Assembly (NCBI GenBank): GCA_021736545.1
Contig: JAIPFS010000003.1
Span: forward strand, 1-21,266
Direction: 5' to 3'
Length of the DNA: 21,266 bases
Source of the DNA: Spirochaetia bacterium
GTDB lineage: Bacteria; Spirochaetota; Spirochaetia; PWKH01
Positions 16,656 through 21,266 of this stretch are shown piece by piece. A model generated the notes under the pieces. The model was not told the origin of the DNA. It ran no database searches and was given only the letters and a program-made list of their open reading frames with translations. Position numbers and translations under genes: made by a program. Within the stretch, counting starts at the first letter, position 1; each line of letters begins with the position of its first letter.

Positions 16656-17669
16656 CACAGCAATTGTTCCTAGCCCAGTTAAAATCCCACCGACCAGCCA
16701 AAATCTGAGTACAATAGCTCCTTCTTTCCATCCTTTCAGTTCATAATGATGATGCAGGGGGGCCATAAGGAAAATTCTTTTATGTTTCATTTTGTAATAC
16801 CCAACTTGAAGAATTACTGAGATGCTCTCAATAATAAATACTCCGGAAATGAGCAGCAGCAGTATTTCTGCATTTAAAAGTATTGCCGTTACTCCGAATA
16901 GACCTCCTAAGGCTTCACTACCTGTATCTCCCATAAAGACCTTAGCCGGGTGCCTATTGAAAATCATGAAAGCTGTAAGACTTCCCAAGAGAGCAGTATA
17001 AAAAATTCCTACTTCTTCTGAACCTTTTACAGAACCATATCCCGATACATGTGAAGATACCGAGAAAAAAGAGATTATTATTACTGCAAAAGCAGTAAAA
17101 CTGCTCAACCCAGCAGCTAGACCATCTAAGCCATCAGTTAAATTTACTGAATTTACAAATCCAACTAAATAAATCCAGGAAAATATGTAGTAAAAAATTC
17201 CCATTTCTACTGATAATCCAACTGAAAAAGGTATAGAAAGTTCAGTTATACTGCTGCCCTTCAGTAAATATATGGAATATATTATTCCCCAAGCTGCAAA
17301 ACTCTGCAAACTCATTTTTTGGATGAAGTTCAGCCCTTCACCAGTCTGCTTCTTCACTTTTAAGAAATCATCGAGAAAGCCGATTGAAGAAAAAAGAAGT
17401 AGCGAAGTCACCAATATGATAATTTCAGCTGTCAACCAAAAAGTAAATGTAAAAACAGTTATTAGAAGTGACCCGATTAGGAATAAGCCGCCCATGGATG
17501 GTGTCCCCTGTTTTATTATATGATTTACCGGTCCTTCTTTTTTTATTATTTGCCCAATTTTATGCTTTTTTAACCATTGAATCCATTTTGGACCGCTTAA
17601 GAGGGTTAAACCGTATGATAATAGAAAAGAGTAAAGTAATCGATAGTATACGGGCAGCTGGCTGAGCAC
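16647..17669 (-). CDS. mraY: Phospho-N-acetylmuramoyl-pentapeptide transferase MraY
   Basis: MraY transfers phospho-MurNAc-pentapeptide from UDP to undecaprenyl phosphate, making lipid I at the inner membrane. The 340-residue polytopic protein has TPSMGG (56-61), the Asp pair in GFLDDFLK (Asp100-Asp101), NLTDGLDGLA (176-185), MGDTGSE (246-252, catalytic Asp248) and the histidine loop PLHHHYELKGW (304-314), with about ten membrane segments. All residues expected for activity are present. The start is GTG with GGAGGGG six bases upstream. It follows murF by 37 bases, so the enzyme that makes the substrate is encoded just before the one that uses it. Confidence 0.97.
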   Translation of the reverse strand: MLSQLPVYYRLLYSFLLSYGLTLLSGPKWIQWLKKHKIGQIIKKEGPVNHIIKQGTPSMGGLFLIGSLLITVFTFTFWLTAEIIILVTSLLLFSSIGFLDDFLKVKKQTGEGLNFIQKMSLQSFAAWGIIYSIYLLKGSSITELSIPFSVGLSVEMGIFYYIFSWIYLVGFVNSVNLTDGLDGLAAGLSSFTAFAVIIISFFSVSSHVSGYGSVKGSEEVGIFYTALLGSLTAFMIFNRHPAKVFMGDTGSEALGGLFGVTAILLNAEILLLLISGVFIIESISVILQVGYYKMKHKRIFLMAPLHHHYELKGWKEGAIVLRFWLVGGILTGLGTIAVFV

Positions 17670-17706
17670 CTATTTCCCCTCCATACAGCAATCTCCATGC
17701 ATAATT

Positions 17707-19227
17707 TTATGCACTTCTCAAACAACCGACCAGCCTTTCAAGCCCCATTGCACGGGAGCCTTTAATGAGGAAAAGATCCCCCTTCTTTTTATAGGAACAA
17801 ATCTTTTCTTCAAGAAGGCTGATATCATCTGTAAACATTAATTCATTTGTAAAATTTTTCTCTTTCAACAGTCTGTACGCTGTCTCCATCTCCTTGCCAT
17901 AGAGAAATACAGCGGAAGGAGCTAAAAGGTTAACTGCTTTCCCCACCATACGGTGAGCCTTATCTGTGTCGGCTCCAAGCTCTTTCATGTCACCTAAAAT
18001 AAGTCCCATCCGTCCTTTCCAATGGAGAGTACTGAGATAATGTAATATAGACCGCATGGACTCTTCATTGGCATTATAACAATCCTCAATGATTGTTACT
18101 GGTCCATGTATAATTCTGCTTCGGCCGAACAGCGGTCTGACTCGTTCAAGTCCCTTCTTTATGTCATCTGCATCAGCTCCAAAATTTTCTGCAACACTGA
18201 TTGCTGCTAAGGCATTCTCTAAATTGTGTGTTCCAATTAGAGGGAACTGAATTTCCCTGCCAGCGTAGTTCATCTTCCAGCCATTCAAGCCGACGGGTAC
18301 TGCAGAATTCATGCTATTTTCATAAAATCGGGACAAGCCGAAACTCTCTAACTGTTTCGACCGAAGCCTTTCAATATATGGTTTCCATATATTATTCTCA
18401 TGAGTATATCCTTGAACTGTCTCTCTCGAAAAAATTTGACTTTTTTCTCGGGCAATATTCTCTTGAGTTCCGAAATTCTCTAAATGAGCATTGCCGATAT
18501 TTGTCAGAACACCGTAAGACGGCGCAAATATATTTGTAAGCTCTTCCATTTCTCCTTTATGATCAATTCCCATTTCAAAAACAGCATATTCATCATTGGG
18601 TCTCATTCTGAATACTGATAATGGAAGTCCTATTATTGAATTTAGATTTCCATAATTTTTAACTGTCGGCCCCAGCAAAGATAGGATTGAATAAATGAGC
18701 TCTTTAGTAGTTGTTTTACCCGTGCTGCCAGTAACAGCTATAGTATTTTTAATACTGCACTGTTTCACCCAGTGAGCAGCAAGTTCATGCAAAGCTTTTA
18801 AAGTATCTGGAACAATTAGAATCATTTTCTTCCAATAATCCGGGATCAGCTTCTGCAGCTTCGGCCATTCTTTGTTTGATACCAAAGCAGCGGCTCCATA
18901 CGTCAGAGCTTGGGGCACATATTGGTGACCATTTACATGAAATCCTGGTAAAGGAATAAATAATGGGCTATCATAATTTATTCCTTTTCGTGACGCGGTT
19001 GACGCAGTATCACCTGTTATAATCCTGGAATCAATTGTTATTTGATTAATTCTAACACGTTTTAATTCGTTATAATGAATTCTATTGCTGGGTAAGCTCT
19101 GATCAGCAGTTTGAGAACCGGAAATTATGTTCTGAAGCTCGGAAAAGGTGAAAAGCGGGGTACTATTTTGCAGAGCTTTATACGAATACTTATTCGAGGA
19201 CCTAATGGGAGTTAGAGATTCTGTCAT
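17707..19227 (-). CDS. murF: UDP-MurNAc-tripeptide-D-alanyl-D-alanine ligase MurF
   Basis: MurF adds D-Ala-D-Ala to UDP-MurNAc-tripeptide in the cytoplasm, completing the pentapeptide. With the ATG start at 19227 it has 506 residues. Visible are the P-loop VTGSTGKTTTKE (165-176), FEMG (217-220), TNIGNAHLENFG (242-253), GTHNLENALAA (332-342) and DCYNANEESM (382-391). The family N-terminal domain begins only at about residue 26 (FTFSELQNIISG), so there is a polar N-terminal extension of some 25 residues. An insertion after DSR near residue 70-90 is also unusual. GGGAGG sits five bases before this ATG. An upstream in-frame GTG at 19233 abuts that site directly, so it is rejected as the start. 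Confidence 0.96.
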   Translation of the reverse strand: MTESLTPIRSSNKYSYKALQNSTPLFTFSELQNIISGSQTADQSLPSNRIHYNELKRVRINQITIDSRIITGDTASTASRKGINYDSPLFIPLPGFHVNGHQYVPQALTYGAAALVSNKEWPKLQKLIPDYWKKMILIVPDTLKALHELAAHWVKQCSIKNTIAVTGSTGKTTTKELIYSILSLLGPTVKNYGNLNSIIGLPLSVFRMRPNDEYAVFEMGIDHKGEMEELTNIFAPSYGVLTNIGNAHLENFGTQENIAREKSQIFSRETVQGYTHENNIWKPYIERLRSKQLESFGLSRFYENSMNSAVPVGLNGWKMNYAGREIQFPLIGTHNLENALAAISVAENFGADADDIKKGLERVRPLFGRSRIIHGPVTIIEDCYNANEESMRSILHYLSTLHWKGRMGLILGDMKELGADTDKAHRMVGKAVNLLAPSAVFLYGKEMETAYRLLKEKNFTNELMFTDDISLLEEKICSYKKKGDLFLIKGSRAMGLERLVGCLRSA

Positions 19228-19229
19228 TT

Positions 19230-19721
19230 TCACCTCCCATCTGTAAGTGATTGTACTGGGGATTCTCTCATTTGAAAATAAGAACTACCCCCTTCAATCA
19301 GGGGATAAGGAATTATTGCAACTGCAGTTCCATCTTTTATTGAAGGTCTTGTTCTGCTCTCCTGAAATGAATTTTCTGAATTATCTGAAGAAACCAAGAT
19401 TTTCTGTTCAGCTTCCTGCATTACTGCAATATATGTATTTTCTCCATTATAAGATTGCTGTGTTTCAAGTTCCCCTAAAAGTATTTTACAATTCTCATAA
19501 TTCTCATGAATTTCTATTACCATTTCCTGCATGCCTTTTTCTTTTTCATATACAAAACTGTTGTGGAAAATGGGCAGTGCAAACATAAGAGGAAATACAA
19601 GTATCATCACAAAAAGCATGATTTTTTCAGTATGTTCATGCTTCCTTTTCACATATGCGGGATGAGCTCTCATTCCTTGTACTCTCTTCTGTCTTTTTTC
19701 CAGTTTTCGCCTTCGTTTCAT
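19230..19721 (-). CDS. FtsL-like small bitopic membrane protein
   Basis: I assign this 163-residue protein mainly by structure and position. A very basic cytoplasmic N-terminus (about 1-32, rich in Arg and Lys) is followed by one membrane segment (about 34-52, IMLFVMILVFPLMFALPIF) and a periplasmic region with a helical, possibly coiled-coil stretch (about 57-110). It lies between rsmH and murF, where ftsL is normally found. FtsL sequences diverge strongly, so lack of a recognisable motif is not decisive. It is longer than typical FtsL (about 100-120 residues), and the C-terminal tail (110-163) is not explained. Its ATG overlaps the rsmH stop by four bases and has GGAGG seven bases upstream. 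Confidence 0.65.
   Translation of the reverse strand: MKRRRKLEKRQKRVQGMRAHPAYVKRKHEHTEKIMLFVMILVFPLMFALPIFHNSFVYEKEKGMQEMVIEIHENYENCKILLGELETQQSYNGENTYIAVMQEAEQKILVSSDNSENSFQESRTRPSIKDGTAVAIIPYPLIEGGSSYFQMRESPVQSLTDGR
19233..19238 (-). promoter_or_regulatory. murF ribosome binding site that decides its start
   Basis: GGGAGG lies five bases before ATG 19227 and directly against GTG 19233. Only the ATG has workable spacing, so MurF starts at 19227, two bases after the end of the ftsL-like gene. Confidence 0.7.
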
Positions 19722-20680
19722 AGTTCATCCTCCAGCGAAACAGGCCGGATTTTTTCTACAATGCGAAGTTTGGCACTTCTTGATGCTTTATTTATCTGAA
19801 TTTCTTCCCTGCTTGCAGTGATTGGTTTCTTATTAATCATTTTAAGCAAAGGGTGATCTTTGTAGTATTCAGCATTGAGACTTCTTTTTTGATAATCCCT
19901 TCCGCTGAGAAGTTGGAAGTAATGTTTTACAATTCTATCCTCTAGAGAATGAAATGTGATAATTCCTATTCTTCCCCCGACTTTAATCAATTTTACGGCA
20001 GCCGCCATGCCTTCATGAAGTCTGTTAAGCTCTCCATTAACTTCTATCCTTAGAGCCTGAAAAGTTTTTGTGGCTGGATGGATACGTCCGTGGCGATATC
20101 CTGATGGAACTGATGAAAAAACAATTTCCCGAAGCTCATCTGCAGTTCTAATGGGTTTCTTGCAGCGACTTTCACATATAGCCCGAGCAATACGTCGGGA
20201 ATACCTTTCCTCACCAAAATAGTAAATAATATCAGCTATAGCTTTTTCAGAAAAAGTATTTAATATATCGGCAGCAGTTAACCCGGACACGGAGTTTAAA
20301 CGCATATCCAGGGGCTCTTTAGCAGAAAAACTGAAGCCCCTTCCTGAATCTTCGTAGTGGAACAGAGAAATACCAAGATCAAAAAGGATTAAATCCGGAT
20401 TCTGCAGTTCATTATCAGGATAATTTTCCAGGAAATCATCAAACCAGGCATTATAGAAAAGAACTCTGCCGTCATATGGAGATAATCTCTCCCTAGCCCT
20501 CTTTTGAATAAGAGGATCTCTGTCAATTCCGACTACTGTTATGTGAGGATATAAAGATAAAAAGGCCTCACTATGACCGCCTTCTCCCATGGTGCAGTCC
20601 ACAAACGTCACCTTATCGCGAACAGGTACTAAATGGGTAATAACTTCTTGTTTTAAAACAGAATAGTGAACCGCCTGCAT
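19718..20680 (-). CDS. rsmH: 16S rRNA (cytosine1402-N4)-methyltransferase RsmH (MraW)
   Basis: RsmH uses S-adenosylmethionine to methylate N4 of C1402 in the ribosomal P site, fine-tuning start-codon decoding. The 320-residue protein has the SAM motif DCTMGEGGHS (28-37), GIDRD (51-55), FDLGIS (100-105, usually DLGVSS), RGFSF...PLDMR (114-127), HPATKTFQALRIEVN (201-215) and FHSLEDRIVK (243-252). It is full length and intact. Start: ATG with AAGGA eight bases upstream, 24 bases after mraZ. Its stop overlaps the start of the ftsL-like gene (ATGA), implying coupled translation. Confidence 0.97.
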   Translation of the reverse strand: MQAVHYSVLKQEVITHLVPVRDKVTFVDCTMGEGGHSEAFLSLYPHITVVGIDRDPLIQKRARERLSPYDGRVLFYNAWFDDFLENYPDNELQNPDLILFDLGISLFHYEDSGRGFSFSAKEPLDMRLNSVSGLTAADILNTFSEKAIADIIYYFGEERYSRRIARAICESRCKKPIRTADELREIVFSSVPSGYRHGRIHPATKTFQALRIEVNGELNRLHEGMAAAVKLIKVGGRIGIITFHSLEDRIVKHYFQLLSGRDYQKRSLNAEYYKDHPLLKMINKKPITASREEIQINKASRSAKLRIVEKIRPVSLEDEL

Positions 20681-20704
20681 ATGATAAGTCCTTCCCTTTC
20701 TCCA

Positions 20705-21160
20705 TTAAAGAAGATTTCTCAAATCTTCTCCAATCGCTTCTGAAGCTTCAGCAAAATCAAGCTCGCTTTCTTCAATATATTTCTCGTATTTTTCCATATT
20801 CCATAGTTCCAGCCTGTTCTGAATACCTAGAAGCATTGCTTCACTTTTAAGAGTCAAATCAGCACTTTCTCGTAAAGAAGCAGGAATAGTCAAACGTCCA
20901 GACTTGATTCTGCATTCCTGAGCGGGAGCAATAATTCTTCTCTGAAGCAGCCTTGAGCGTTTATCAAACATCGACCAGGGATTCCCCATTATGCGATCAG
21001 ATAATTCCTTCCAAGTTTCATCAACAAGCAGCCATAAACATTTCTCAACTCCACGTGTAATGATTAAGGTATCATCAGGAACAGCATCTTTCAGCCTGGC
21101 GGGTATGAGAATACGGCCTTTGTCATCGATAGAAACTTTAAAACTTCCACCTAACATCAT
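20705..21160 (-). CDS. mraZ: Transcriptional regulator MraZ
   Basis: MraZ is the AbrB-fold regulator that heads division and cell-wall clusters and represses its own operon in species where it has been studied. The 151-residue protein contains the two tandem half-domains: SFKVSIDDKGRILIPARLK (about 6-24) and the more divergent CRIKSGRLTIPASLRE (83-98), each with the GR-(I/L)-x-IP core of the DNA-binding strand. Two adjacent ATGs (21160 and 21157) exist; AGGAA eight bases before the first makes it likely. It is the first gene of the thirteen-gene cluster, directly behind a promoter with a ladder of MraZ-type boxes. Confidence 0.97.
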   Translation of the reverse strand: MMLGGSFKVSIDDKGRILIPARLKDAVPDDTLIITRGVEKCLWLLVDETWKELSDRIMGNPWSMFDKRSRLLQRRIIAPAQECRIKSGRLTIPASLRESADLTLKSEAMLLGIQNRLELWNMEKYEKYIEESELDFAEASEAIGEDLRNLL

Positions 21161-21182
21161 TTTGGGAATTCCTACCTCTTTT

Positions 21183-21236
21183 ACTCCACAAACATTAAAT
21201 TTTACTCCACTTTCTTACACTTTTTATACTAACTTT
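21183..21236 (-). promoter_or_regulatory. MraZ operator: repeated AAAGTG-type boxes
   Basis: In transcription order the boxes are AAAGTTAGTA (21236-21227, degenerate), AAAGTGTAAG (21223-21214), AAAGTGGAGT (21213-21204) and TTTGTGGAGT (21192-21183). The second and third abut at exactly 10 bp and the fourth is 21 bp on, so all three lie on one DNA face. MraZ is a ring-shaped oligomer that binds short direct repeats spaced by about one helical turn, and the box resembles the AAAGTG-type site of Mollicutes. The boxes overlap the -10 and the transcription start, which fits autorepression. Confidence 0.72.
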
Positions 21237-21253
21237 TCCATTCTAGTTGTCAA
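21223..21253 (-). promoter_or_regulatory. Promoter of the division/cell-wall cluster
   Basis: A perfect -35 TTGACA (21253-21248) is followed by two overlapping -10 candidates: TAGTAT at 16-base spacing (21231-21226) or TATAAA at 19 (21228-21223). Transcription would start near 21216-21219, inside the MraZ box ladder. This is the only strong promoter I find for the whole thirteen-gene run. Confidence 0.65.
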
Positions 21254-21266
21254 GTTGAGAATTTGA

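Overview
This 21.3 kb window is a chromosomal housekeeping region dominated by cell-envelope and division genes. Gene content and order, together with protein details such as the RSKPTIAFGQE stretch of the penicillin-binding protein and the form of SecA, point to an AT-rich spirochaete. This is inferred from remembered family features; no database comparison was possible. I see no mobile element, CRISPR array, rRNA or tRNA.

Left part (1-7850). A bifunctional NAD(P)HX repair enzyme (nnrE-nnrD fusion) lies on the minus strand, with the first 13 codons of a further minus-strand gene cut by the left edge. A 295 bp divergent intergenic region holds the secA promoter. secA converges with a membrane-anchored LysM-LysM-LytM protein whose zinc ligands are partly lost, resembling the amidase activators NlpD and EnvC. 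That gene is divergent from a class B penicillin-binding protein best called FtsI. The FtsI message is probably almost leaderless.

Right part (7914-21160). Thirteen minus-strand genes are tightly packed, several with 4-nt stop/start overlaps. In transcription order they are mraZ, rsmH, an ftsL-like gene, murF, mraY, ftsW, ftsA, ftsZ, xerD, dprA, xerC, hslV and hslU. Upstream of mraZ is a clear promoter with a ladder of AAAGTG-type boxes, as expected for MraZ autoregulation. The first half makes the peptidoglycan lipid precursor and the divisome. The second half pairs both Xer chromosome-dimer recombinases with DprA and the HslVU protease, recalling the Bacillus dprA ... codV-codW-codX order.

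The cluster is reduced. ftsI, murE, murD, murG, murC, ddl and ftsQ are absent from it, ftsI being the one recovered elsewhere in the window. The 179 bp between ftsW and ftsA carries what could be the two ends of a deleted ftsQ. No topA lies between dprA and xerC, and no flagellar flgB operon follows hslU. I found no wholly new system. The most interesting points are the MraZ operator, the degenerate NlpD-like protein beside FtsI, the possible ftsQ relic, a hairpin across the ftsA stop codon, and the xerD-dprA-xerC arrangement.
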